Below, in pieces: positions 1 through 9,415 of a DNA stretch of 64,000 bases. Every line of letters starts with the position of its first letter. Positions within the stretch are counted from its first letter, which is position 1. The notes under the pieces are model-generated. The model made no database searches. It was not told the origin of the DNA and worked only from the letters and a program-made list of their open reading frames with translations. The position numbers and the translations under genes were made by a program. The stretch covers positions 26,185-90,184 of the forward strand of contig CAIKVZ010000225.1 in the NCBI GenBank assembly GCA_903830985.1, written 5' to 3'. Origin of the DNA: an uncultured beta proteobacterium. Lineage in GTDB: Bacteria > Pseudomonadota > Gammaproteobacteria > Burkholderiales > Burkholderiaceae_C.

Positions 1-126
1 CGCTGCCGAACATTCAGACCCGAGCTTCCATGGGGCAACGACGCCCGACCGGCCGCACCGCAAGCTGTGGCTTTGGCGACAACTGCAGGATCGAATTTTT
101 CTTGTCACTTTTTAAAGGATCCCCCC

Positions 127-606
127 ATGAAATACCCTGCGTTCGTCGCCGCCGCGTTGCTCGCCAGCAGCCTCCTCTCGCCTCTGGCCGCACAGACGAT
201 CGACGTCAAGGACGCCTGGGTGCGCGCCACCGTTCCGGGGCAAAAGGCCACCGGCGCTTTCATGACGATCACCGCCCGGGACGGCGCCACGCTGCTTGGC
301 GCGTCATCGCCAGCAGCCGGTGTGGTGCAGGTGCACGAGATGAAGATGGACGGCGGTGTGATGACGATGCGCGCGCTCGAGGGCGGCCTGGCGCTGCCTG
401 CAGGCCAGGCCGTGGAACTCAAGCTCGGCGGCTACCACGTGATGCTGATGGACCTGAAAGCACCCCTGCCCAAGGACACGCTCGTGCCCCTGACCCTGGT
501 CGTGAAGAATTCCCAGGGCGTGCAAAGCAGGCTTGAGCTCAAGGTCAAGGTGTCGGCCGTGGCGCCGGACGCAACGGCACACGACATGTCGCAGCACAAG
601 CACTGA
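127..606 (+). CDS. Periplasmic copper chaperone PCu(A)C family protein
   Basis: Predicted 159-residue secreted protein with an N-terminal signal peptide (hydrophobic residues 5-20, cleavage near AAQ). The PCu(A)C copper site is visible: H70, M72/M74, M81 and the pair H104-x-M106, close to the family spacing H-x10-M-x21-H-x-M. Family members bind Cu(I) in the periplasm and deliver it to cytochrome oxidase. The C-terminal tail adds a Met/His-rich end (HDMSQHKH), common in these proteins. The ATG at 127 is preferred over an in-frame start at 67 because it gives a clean signal peptide and has AAAGGA at 115-120. No cytochrome oxidase or SCO gene is visible next to it, so the partner is not in this window. 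Confidence 0.85.
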   Translation: MKYPAFVAAALLASSLLSPLAAQTIDVKDAWVRATVPGQKATGAFMTITARDGATLLGASSPAAGVVQVHEMKMDGGVMTMRALEGGLALPAGQAVELKLGGYHVMLMDLKAPLPKDTLVPLTLVVKNSQGVQSRLELKVKVSAVAPDATAHDMSQHKH

Positions 607-640
607 GCGGCAAGCCCGGCCAAGCCGAGCCTAACCGCCC

Positions 641-2329
641 TCAAGCCCGGCCAGGGCGGCTGATCGCGAGTTGCTTGCGGCTGGCCAAGGCTGGACGCCC
701 CGAACCCGCCAGCCGGGCCACCGGTTTGGGCAAAGGCAAGCCAGCGCCCTGCGACCTCATCAGGCGATCCTCGGCACCGGCTGCCAGTTTGAAGGCACTC
801 ACCACTTCGACCATGCGGCCGGCCTGCTGATTCAGACTGTCGGCGGCAGCGGCGGCCTGCTCGACCAAAGCGGCGTTTTGCTGGGTCACGTTGTCCAGTT
901 GCCCAATGGCCTGATTGACCTGCTCGATGCCGTTGGTCTGCTCATGGGCCGAGGAACTGATCTCGGCAATCAGATCGGCCACGCCTTTGACCTGGGCGAC
1001 GATGTCACTCATGGAGTCCCCGGCCTCGCCCACCAACTTGCTTCCGGCCTCGACCTTCGCCACGCTGGCACTGATCAGATTCTTGATTTCCCGGGCCGCG
1101 TCGGCGGAGCGTCCGGCCAGGCTGCGCACCTCGGTGGCCACGACGGCAAAGCCGCGGCCCTGCTCGCCGGCGCGCGCCGCTTCCACCGCCGCATTCAGCG
1201 CCAGAATATTGGTCTGGAAGGCGATGCCGTCGATGACACTGATGATGTCCGCGATCTTGCGCGAAGCCGCGGTGATTTCCTGCATGGTGGCCACCACCTG
1301 ACCGACCACAACCCCGCCCTTGACCGCGGCGGAACTGGCCAATCCGGCCATCTGATTGGCCTGGCGTGCGGTGTCGGCATTGTTCTTCACCGTGCTGCTG
1401 AGTTCTTCCATGGAGGCCGCTGTTTGCTGCAGATTGCTGGCCTGGGTTTCAGTGCGCTGCGACAGATCGCTGTTGCCCGAGGCAATCTCGTTGGCACCCG
1501 TGGATATGTTTTCGGCGCCGGTGCGCACTTCGCTGACCATGCGCGCCAGCCCATCTCGCATGGTCAGCAAACCGGCCAGCAACTGCATGGTCTCTTCCCG
1601 GCTGTCAACCGCCGCGACCCGGATTTCGCTCACCAGGTCGCCCTGTGCAATGCGCGCCGTCGCGTCCACGGCGGTGCGCAGGGGGTGGGTAATACTGCGC
1701 GTCAGGCTCCACGCCATCAAGCCAGAAAGCAGCAATACCACCGCACCGGCCACGCCGATCACGGTCACGGTGGAGCGGTTGCTGGCATTGGTTTGCGCAG
1801 TCACCCCGTCGGCCTGCTGCTTTTGCACCGCGACGAAGTTCGCAATCTCGGTCATGGCTTGCGTCAGCAGCGGATCGATCTTGCCGGTGATCACCGCGCC
1901 AGCCTGCTCCGTGTTGAACTGCGAGGCCAGATCCACCGCCTCCTTGAACTGGGCATCCATCTGTCGGTCAATATCGCCCAGATGGGTGAACACCGCACGC
2001 TCCTTTTCCCCCAGCGTGGCTTCGAGTTTGCCTTTGGCCGCAAGATAGGCCGCGCGCTGTTTCTTGGCCTCGGCTTCGTCCTTCTGCACCCCTTCGACCT
2101 TGGTCTGCAGGCCCATGTTGCGCACCGCGACGGCGCTGCTGAGCAAGGTCAGGCGCATCTCTTCGGCCAGATCCTGTTGAGCAGCCGCGTGCTGCAGTGT
2201 TTCGAGCAAGGTTGCGCGGCTGGCGCTATTGCTCAGCAGCGTGCCAACCAGCATCACACTCGCCGCGAGCAGAATCATGCCGAACCCCAAGCCCAGGCGC
2301 AGGCCAATTCTCATGTTGCCAAAATTCAT
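641..2329 (-). CDS. Methyl-accepting chemotaxis protein (4HB-type sensor)
   Basis: 562-residue chemoreceptor. TM1 lies at about residues 10-30, followed by a periplasmic, helical region of about 155 residues resembling a four-helix-bundle sensor, TM2 near 187-206, a HAMP segment and a long cytoplasmic signalling domain. The highly conserved hairpin tip is present ([19 protein letters not shown], then GRGFAVVA), so it should couple to CheW/CheA. No C-terminal pentapeptide for CheR/CheB tethering is seen. The ATG at 2329 has GGAG 7 nt upstream and is preferred over the upstream in-frame codon at 2350. It lies downstream of, and is probably co-transcribed with, the two Cache-protein genes at 2397-3388. 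Confidence 0.93.
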   Translation of the reverse strand: MNFGNMRIGLRLGLGFGMILLAASVMLVGTLLSNSASRATLLETLQHAAAQQDLAEEMRLTLLSSAVAVRNMGLQTKVEGVQKDEAEAKKQRAAYLAAKGKLEATLGEKERAVFTHLGDIDRQMDAQFKEAVDLASQFNTEQAGAVITGKIDPLLTQAMTEIANFVAVQKQQADGVTAQTNASNRSTVTVIGVAGAVVLLLSGLMAWSLTRSITHPLRTAVDATARIAQGDLVSEIRVAAVDSREETMQLLAGLLTMRDGLARMVSEVRTGAENISTGANEIASGNSDLSQRTETQASNLQQTAASMEELSSTVKNNADTARQANQMAGLASSAAVKGGVVVGQVVATMQEITAASRKIADIISVIDGIAFQTNILALNAAVEAARAGEQGRGFAVVATEVRSLAGRSADAAREIKNLISASVAKVEAGSKLVGEAGDSMSDIVAQVKGVADLIAEISSSAHEQTNGIEQVNQAIGQLDNVTQQNAALVEQAAAAADSLNQQAGRMVEVVSAFKLAAGAEDRLMRSQGAGLPLPKPVARLAGSGRPALASRKQLAISRPGRA

Positions 2330-2351
2330 CTCAGTGCTCCAGTCAGGCAAA

Positions 2352-2386
2352 CCAAGCCGTCAGCGACGGGTCGCGTGAGGGCTTGG
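2352..2386 (-). other. Intercistronic stem-loop between the Cache-protein gene and the chemoreceptor gene
   Basis: Outer arms CCAAGCC (2352-2358) and GGCTTGG (2380-2386) enclose an inner stem GCGAC-gg-GTCGC; with TCA/TGA pairing between them the whole element folds into one nearly continuous helix with two bulges. In the transcribed (minus) direction the hairpin is preceded, not followed, by a run of eight T, so it is not a standard intrinsic terminator. It may act as an mRNA-processing or stability element, or as a partial terminator, between 2397 and 2329. Confidence 0.5.
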
Positions 2387-2396
2387 AAAAAAAACG

Positions 2397-2867
2397 CTAT
2401 TTGTAAACACCCACACCGACCCAGGTGTCCCCGACGCGCTCGACGTAAATGAGCTTTTCGGAAACCTTGTCGGTGACCGGGTTGCGAAACTTGTAGCTCT
2501 CGGTCCAGCCCTTGCCTTTGCTCTTGGCCAGGTCGTCGATCATCTTGATGAACAACTTGCCGTCAGGATCCTTCAAACCGATCAGATCCTTGCCCACGAG
2601 TTTGGGGTTGGCGCCATGGCCCAGCACCTTGCCGCCCAGTACGTAGAAGCTGACATACAGGTCCCGGTCCTTGAAGCCCTTGCCGTTGGTGAACTCTTCG
2701 GCCGCCTTTTCCGCCCCATTGGCCTTGATGAAGGCGACCGCCTTCTTCACCATGGCTTCGGCCTCGGCGGGCGTGCCCTGATCCGCGGCCCTTGCAACCC
2801 CTGCCATGAGAAAACTGATGGCAAAGGCGGCCATCACGACTTTGCAAAAGGAATAAATTGATTTCAT
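2397..2867 (-). CDS. Secreted single-Cache-domain protein (paralogue 1)
   Basis: 156-residue protein with a signal peptide (residues 1-26, ending ARA-AD) and one small Cache-like domain. The Cache core is recognisable: KKAVAFIK helix, the DRDLYVSFYVL strand, GANPKLVGKDLIGLKDPDGK and the closing YVERVGDTWVGVGVYK strands. Soluble Cache domains bind small ligands, usually as the sensory part of chemoreceptors or kinases; here the domain stands alone with no transmembrane or signalling segment. About 60% identical by eye to the adjacent 2918-3388 product and the same length, so a tandem duplication. Start chosen at 2867 (AAAGGA upstream) rather than 2939. Flanked by two chemoreceptor genes on the same strand, which suggests a ligand-binding partner role; this is inference. 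Confidence 0.8.
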   Translation of the reverse strand: MKSIYSFCKVVMAAFAISFLMAGVARAADQGTPAEAEAMVKKAVAFIKANGAEKAAEEFTNGKGFKDRDLYVSFYVLGGKVLGHGANPKLVGKDLIGLKDPDGKLFIKMIDDLAKSKGKGWTESYKFRNPVTDKVSEKLIYVERVGDTWVGVGVYK

Positions 2868-2917
2868 GTCAGTTCCTTTAAACATCATCAAACCATGGGG
2901 AATGCAAACGGCGGCAC

Positions 2918-3388
2918 TCAGCCCTTGTAGATGCCGCACCCGACCAGGGTCTCGCCAACGCGCTCGAGGTACATGGCTTTGCCCTCGATTTTCTGCGACA
3001 CCGGGTTCAGAAACTTATAGCCTTCGACCCAGCCCTTGCCCTTGTTCTTGGCCAGATCGACGAACATCTGAATCAGCGGCTTGCCATCCGGGTCCTTCAG
3101 ACCGATCAGGTCCTTGCCCACCAGTTTGGGGTTTGCACCTTGCGCCAGGTTCTTGCCATTCAAGTCATAGACGATGATGTACAGGTCGCGATCCTTGAAG
3201 CTCTTGCCGTTGGTGAACTCCTCATAGGCCTTCTCCGGGCCGTGCGCCTTGATGTAGGCCACGGCCTTTTTGACCATGGCTTCGGCCTCAGCTGCGGTTC
3301 CCTGGTCTGCGGCTTGGACCCCGCTGGCCAACAAAAGACCCATGGCGCCAAGGCACAGCAGCCTGCGTGATATGAAATGAAACGACAT
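2918..3388 (-). CDS. Secreted single-Cache-domain protein (paralogue 2)
   Basis: 156-residue paralogue of the product of 2397-2867. Signal peptide at residues 1-26 (ending VQA-AD), then a Cache core with KKAVAYIK, DRDLYIIVYDL, GANPKLVGKDLIGLKDPDGK and YLERVGETLVGCGIYKG. It carries a cysteine near the C terminus (GCGIY) where the paralogue has GVGVY. ATG at 3388 with GGGAG 7 nt upstream. It is the first gene of the probable operon 3388 to 641. Proteins of this kind are annotated as cache domain-containing; whether they hand ligand to the neighbouring receptors or are independent scavenging proteins cannot be told from sequence. Confidence 0.8.
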   Translation of the reverse strand: MSFHFISRRLLCLGAMGLLLASGVQAADQGTAAEAEAMVKKAVAYIKAHGPEKAYEEFTNGKSFKDRDLYIIVYDLNGKNLAQGANPKLVGKDLIGLKDPDGKPLIQMFVDLAKNKGKGWVEGYKFLNPVSQKIEGKAMYLERVGETLVGCGIYKG

Positions 3389-3490
3389 GAGGATCTCCCA
3401 AAAAAGTTAAAACATCCGTCGCAGGCTTTGCCTGGCCTGGACTCCCGGAGCAATAGCCGAGCATAGCCGTAAAGCAGGTCAAACCCCCAG

Positions 3491-3510
3491 GGTGAAAACC
3501 CGTTTTCACC
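3491..3510. promoter_or_regulatory. Perfect 9-bp dyad upstream of the Cache-protein operon
   Basis: GGTGAAAAC, a 2-nt centre (CC), then GTTTTCACC. It lies 103 nt upstream of the start of the gene at 3388 and 66 nt beyond the 3' end of the chemoreceptor gene at 3576. The very short loop makes an RNA hairpin unlikely and fits a protein-binding operator better. No T-run follows. Confidence 0.4.
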
Positions 3511-3575
3511 GCAACCCGTAACCCCACTTGAGCGGGGGCGCATCGGCACCGCGTCGACGCGCCCAGCAGGCGGGC

Positions 3576-5117
3576 TCAGCCCGGTCGCAGGCGAAACGCG
3601 CCCATCACTGCCGTCAGGCTCAGCGCCTGCTCCTTGAGGCTGGAAGCAGCTGCCGAACCTTCTTCCACCAGCGCGGCATTTTGCTGCGTCATCTGATCCA
3701 TGTGGGAGATGGCGCTGACGATCTCGGTGATGCCGGCGTTCTGCTGGTCCGTGGAAGCCGAAATTTCGCCGATCATGTCGGTGACGCGCTGCACAGCGCT
3801 GACGATTTCCTGCATGGTGCTGCCGGCCTGCTGCACCAGAGATGAGCCACTTTCGACGCTGGCGACCGAACTGGAAATCAGCGCCTTGATCTCGTTGGCG
3901 GCTTGGGCGCTGCGTTGCGACAGGGTGCGGACCTCCCCGGCGACGACCGCGAAACCACGTCCCTGCTCGCCCGCACGCGCTGCCTCCACGGCCGCGTTCA
4001 AGGCCAGGATATTGGTCTGAAAGGCAATCCCGTCAATCACGCTGATGATGTCGCTGATCTTGCGCGACGAGGCACTGATCACCCCCATGGTTTGCACCAC
4101 TTTGGACACGACGGCGCCGCCTTCACTGGCGACGCGCGAGGCGGTCATCGCCAACTGGTTTGCCTGACGCGCCGCATCGGCGCTTTGGCGCACGTTGTCG
4201 GCGAGTTGCTGCATCGAGGCCGAAGTTTGCTCCACCGTGGCAGCGGCCTGTTCCGTGCGGTTGGACAGGTCCAGATTGCCGTTGGCGACCTCGGCCGTTG
4301 CCTGCTGAATCGACTCCGAGCCTTCGCTCACCTCGGTGACGATGGTACGCAGGCTCTCGCGCATGCGCTCCATGGAGGCCAGCAGACTGGTCGGCGGGCC
4401 ATTGACTTCGATGGCGACGCTCAGATCGCCGGAAGCGATCAGGTTGACCACTTGCGCCGCGTATTGCGGCTCACCGCCCAACTGGCGCTGAATGGAGCGC
4501 ATGAGAATGAGGCCAAACGTCGTCATGGCCGCCAGCAGCAGGCCGCCGATGGCGAGATAGCGGTAAGCGTAGGACCAGAAGACAGCGTCGAGGTCGTCGA
4601 TGAAAACACCGTTGCCCACCACCCAGTCCCAGGGCTCGAAGCGGATCGCCCCCAGCAGTTTGGGCACCGGCGTCTTGCTGGCGTCCGCCGGGCGCGCAAC
4701 GTAGGCGATCATGAAGACGCGGTCGGCCTTGGCCAACTCCTGAACGTAGATCTCGGAAGTCATGCGACCGTCCGCTGTCTTGGAGCCCTTGTCGACCTGC
4801 CCGACGCGGCTTGGGTCGGCATGAACCAGCATGCGGTTGTCCATGGTGCGCACGAAAATATAGTCGTCGCCCTGACGCTGCCCGGCCAGCGCTTCCTTGG
4901 CCTGGCTTTGCGCCGCTTCCCGGCTGAGCTTGCCGCTGGCCTCCAGCTTTTGGTAGCGGTCGAGCACGCCCCGGCTCAGCAGCGCCACCTTGTAGATCTG
5001 TTCCTGACGCGCCTCATACAGGTTCTGGCGCAGGGTATACAGGCCGAAGGCGCTGATCAACACGATGCCGGCGAGTGCTGCGCCAATCAGGGCAAAGATT
5101 CGATGACGCAATTTCAT
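3576..5117 (-). CDS. Methyl-accepting chemotaxis protein with periplasmic sCache_2-type sensor
   Basis: 513-residue chemoreceptor. TM1 at about residues 8-28, a periplasmic single Cache domain ([19 protein letters not shown] and the strand [21 protein letters not shown]), TM2 at about 188-207, HAMP, then a cytoplasmic signalling domain with the canonical tip ([19 protein letters not shown]). sCache_2 receptors usually sense small carboxylates; the ligand here is unknown. The ATG at 5117 has GGAG 7 nt upstream; the open frame continues to 5162 but that extension would put residues before TM1 without a ribosome site. Its Cache core resembles those of the two secreted proteins encoded just downstream. 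Confidence 0.93.
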   Translation of the reverse strand: MKLRHRIFALIGAALAGIVLISAFGLYTLRQNLYEARQEQIYKVALLSRGVLDRYQKLEASGKLSREAAQSQAKEALAGQRQGDDYIFVRTMDNRMLVHADPSRVGQVDKGSKTADGRMTSEIYVQELAKADRVFMIAYVARPADASKTPVPKLLGAIRFEPWDWVVGNGVFIDDLDAVFWSYAYRYLAIGGLLLAAMTTFGLILMRSIQRQLGGEPQYAAQVVNLIASGDLSVAIEVNGPPTSLLASMERMRESLRTIVTEVSEGSESIQQATAEVANGNLDLSNRTEQAAATVEQTSASMQQLADNVRQSADAARQANQLAMTASRVASEGGAVVSKVVQTMGVISASSRKISDIISVIDGIAFQTNILALNAAVEAARAGEQGRGFAVVAGEVRTLSQRSAQAANEIKALISSSVASVESGSSLVQQAGSTMQEIVSAVQRVTDMIGEISASTDQQNAGITEIVSAISHMDQMTQQNAALVEEGSAAASSLKEQALSLTAVMGAFRLRPG

Positions 5118-5274
5118 GCAGAGGCTCCAGTAAATCATTGGTTCGAATACGGACGCGACCATAACCTACAGCAACCCAACCAGCGTACTGGTTTCCCCGA
5201 ATAGCCCCACTTCCCGATGGCTTCACCGCAGCCATGAGATGGATGGCCGCAGGTTCTGCTTCCTGAAGCGGCGC

Positions 5275-5793
5275 TCAGGCCTGCACGAAAGTGGTGACGC
5301 GCCGGCGCGTGCGCTCGCGCAGCGAGCATTCCCGCAAGGTATCGGCCAGTGCCTCCAGATCCGGTACGCCCAGGATCACGACCGAAGGAAAACCCGTGTC
5401 GGAGGAGCGCAGGTGCAGCAGGCATTGCCCCACCAGACGCATGCCCAGGGGCTTGAGCAGATCGAAGTGGTCGATGCGAAAAAGTTCCAGACTTTCCTTG
5501 GACTTGGACAGCAGTCCGCGCTCGATGCGCACGCGCTGGCTGGTGATCTCGTAGGTGGTTGAAATGCTGCGCAGCCAGTAGACCACCCAGGCGACGCCCA
5601 GTGTGCAGACCACGGCCAGCCACTGCCAGGCGCTGTGAATCACGGCAGGATGGCCGCTGAACAGCGGCTTTTCCAGCTCCGCGTCCTTGGCGGCCGCGTG
5701 GGCCACGAGATCGGTATTGCAAAAGCGGCACTTGATGGCCACGGCCTTGATGGTCTCGCCGCAGACCGGGCAGGGTTTGGTGTCGTCGATCAT
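5275..5793 (-). CDS. Zinc-ribbon and bacterial PH-domain (bPH2-like) membrane protein
   Basis: 172 residues. The N terminus carries a treble-clef/zinc-ribbon motif (CPVC...CRFC), then two adjacent hydrophobic stretches at about residues 55-80, then a bacterial PH-like domain of the YdbS/YdbT type (STTYEITSQRVRIERGLLSKSKESLELFRIDHFDL). Proteins of this class sit at the inner face of the cytoplasmic membrane. The start at 5793 begins just before the zinc ribbon; the open frame reaches 5832. It is transcribed divergently from the four-gene operon beginning at 5869, 75 bp away, and shares with the kinase at the end of that operon an N-terminal zinc ribbon and a membrane anchor, so a functional link is possible but unproven. 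Confidence 0.75.
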   Translation of the reverse strand: MIDDTKPCPVCGETIKAVAIKCRFCNTDLVAHAAAKDAELEKPLFSGHPAVIHSAWQWLAVVCTLGVAWVVYWLRSISTTYEITSQRVRIERGLLSKSKESLELFRIDHFDLLKPLGMRLVGQCLLHLRSSDTGFPSVVILGVPDLEALADTLRECSLRERTRRRVTTFVQA

Positions 5794-5868
5794 GGTTTCA
5801 ACCTTTTCTTTGGCCGGACCCATGCCAGGCAACTGGCGGCACTATACCGACCTGCGATACTTCGTCGC

Positions 5869-6923
5869 ATGAGCGGACCCATCACCGTCATCTTCTCGGC
5901 CGACCCCGTCATCGCACTGCTTTCCGCGGTGGCGATACGTGCCGCCATGGCCGTGCTCCAGGGCTATGAACAGGCCGATGCACTGCGCCAGCAACACCAG
6001 GGACAGCGCGATACGCAGCAGTCCCGCCAGGGCACAGCCAAAGCCCAGGGCCAGAGCGCGCTGCACGAAGCCTGCGCGGCCGCCGAAATCGACTTCGATC
6101 AGCTCATCATCCTGGCGCAACGCCTGGGCATCGCCGACCAGGTCCGGGCCACGCGCCCGGCACCTCCAGAGGGGGAAGATTTCGAAATGCAGGCGGCCTA
6201 TGTGCGTGCGCTGCAGAACTTGAGCGCCGAACTGCGCGTGATCCTGTTGACGCAGGCAGCACTCCAGGTCGAACAGTTCGCCGAGCAGCCGGCCGAGCTG
6301 GCCCTGCCGGATGCCCCGCGCACGCAGGCGCAGCGCCTGCTCTCGCGCATCGCGTCGCTGGGTGTACCCGAGTCGATTCAAAACCTGGCGCAGGAACTCG
6401 AGCACTGCCTGCCCGGGGCGCGCGCCGAGTTGCTGACCATGGAGCTGCGCGCGCGCATCCAGTCGCACCTCAAGGCGCTGCAGAAACAGCAGCTGAGTGA
6501 AGCCACCAGCAGCATCGTCGAGCAGTCGCTCAAGGACTTGGGCTACCAGGTCGAGGAAATCGGCAGCACGCTGTTTGTCGAAGGCGGCGTGGTGCACTTT
6601 CGGCGCCAGGGCTGGGGCGACTATTGCGTGCGCATGCGCGTCGACGCGGCCGCGGGCAGCGTCAACTTCAACGTGGTGCGCGCCGTGCAAGCCGGACAGA
6701 ACGAGCGCAGCGTGCTCGACCATCTGGCCGAGGACCGCTGGTGCAGTGAGTTTCCGGCGCTGCTCAAGGCCCTTGAGGTGCGCGGTGTGCACATGAATGT
6801 GACGCGTCGACTCGAGGCTGGCGAGGTGCCGGTGCAACTGGTTGACGCGCAGCGCCTGCCGAAATTTTCCGATGAGGAAGGCACGACCCACCACGCCGCC
6901 AGGCCCTTGCAACGCGAGATCCA

Positions 6924-6927
<4 letters not shown>
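5869..6927 (+). CDS. Unknown protein, first gene of AAA+/radical-SAM/kinase operon
   Basis: 352 residues; I do not recognise the family. A short hydrophobic N terminus (residues 5-30, PITVIFSADPVIALLSAVAIRAAMAVL) could be a membrane anchor. It is followed by a Gln/Ala-rich, largely helical region (about 35-215) that probably forms coiled coils, then a compact alpha/beta region (about 225-340) with strands such as GYQVEEIGSTLFVEGGVV and GDYCVRMRVDA. The last part is moderately charged with no catalytic motif seen. Its TGA overlaps the ATG of the AAA+ gene by 4 nt (ATGA), so translational coupling is expected. Role inferred only from context: an adaptor or membrane-linked component of the module. 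Confidence 0.75.
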
Positions 6928-8758
<1,831 letters not shown>

Positions 8759-8762
<4 letters not shown>

Positions 8763-9415
8763 AGATCAGCGTCAACAAGGCGCATTTCCCGGTCACCGTG
8801 CTGGGCCCGGGACGGCGCATCGCGATCTGGTTGCAGGGCTGCAGCATAGGCTGCAAGGGCTGCGTGTCGCAGGACACCTGGGTGCGCGACCCGGGCCGGG
8901 ACATGCGCGTGGCGCAACTGCTGGCCTGGTGCCGTCAGACCAGCGCCGGGGACTTTGATGGCGTGACAATCTCCGGCGGCGAACCCTTCGACCAGCCGCA
9001 GGCACTGGGCGCCCTGCTCGACGGCCTGAGGCAATGGCGCACCCAGGGCGGGCCCGACTTTGACATCCTGTGCTACAGCGGCTACCCGCTGGCCACCCTG
9101 CAAAAGAAACACGCCCAACTGCTGGGAAAGCTCGATGCGCTGATCCCCGAACCCTTTGTCGACAAGCTGGCGCTGACCCATGTGTGGCGCGGCTCGGCGA
9201 ACCAGCCGCTGGTGCTGCTGTCCGAGCGCGGACGCAGCCGTTACGCCGCATTTGTCGACGCAGCGACCTCAGGTGAAGCCAAACGCATGCAGGCCATGGT
9301 CGACGGTAATCGCGTCTGGTACGTGGGCATTCCGGCGCGCGGCGACATGGCGGCCCTGGAGGCGTCGTGCAAGAAAAGTGGCCTGGAATTCAGCCAGGCT
9401 TCCTGGAGGAGCTGA
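8759..9415 (+). CDS. Small radical-SAM activase-like protein (4Fe-4S single-cluster)
   Basis: 218 residues. Cluster motif C28-x3-C32-x2-C35 (QGCSIGCKGC) and the glycine-rich SAM-binding motif SGGEPF at 72-77 match NrdG/PflA-type activases. The spacing CX3CX2C is the radical-SAM standard. There is no anaerobic ribonucleotide reductase, pyruvate formate-lyase or other glycyl-radical enzyme nearby, so a role as a conventional activase is not supported; modification of a partner protein in the operon is a possibility. ATG at 8759 overlaps the TGA of the ATPase gene; a GTG at 8753 is an alternative but less likely start. The next gene follows directly after its stop. Confidence 0.85.

Noticed and set aside
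671..2452. A 593-codon open frame on the plus strand across the first chemoreceptor gene
   Set aside because: High GC creates long antisense frames; the product is His/Gln/Arg-rich without any domain, and the minus-strand product is a clear chemoreceptor.
5148..5230. GGTTCGAATAC resembling a tRNA T-loop near the second chemoreceptor start
   Set aside because: No acceptor, D or anticodon stems can be formed around it.
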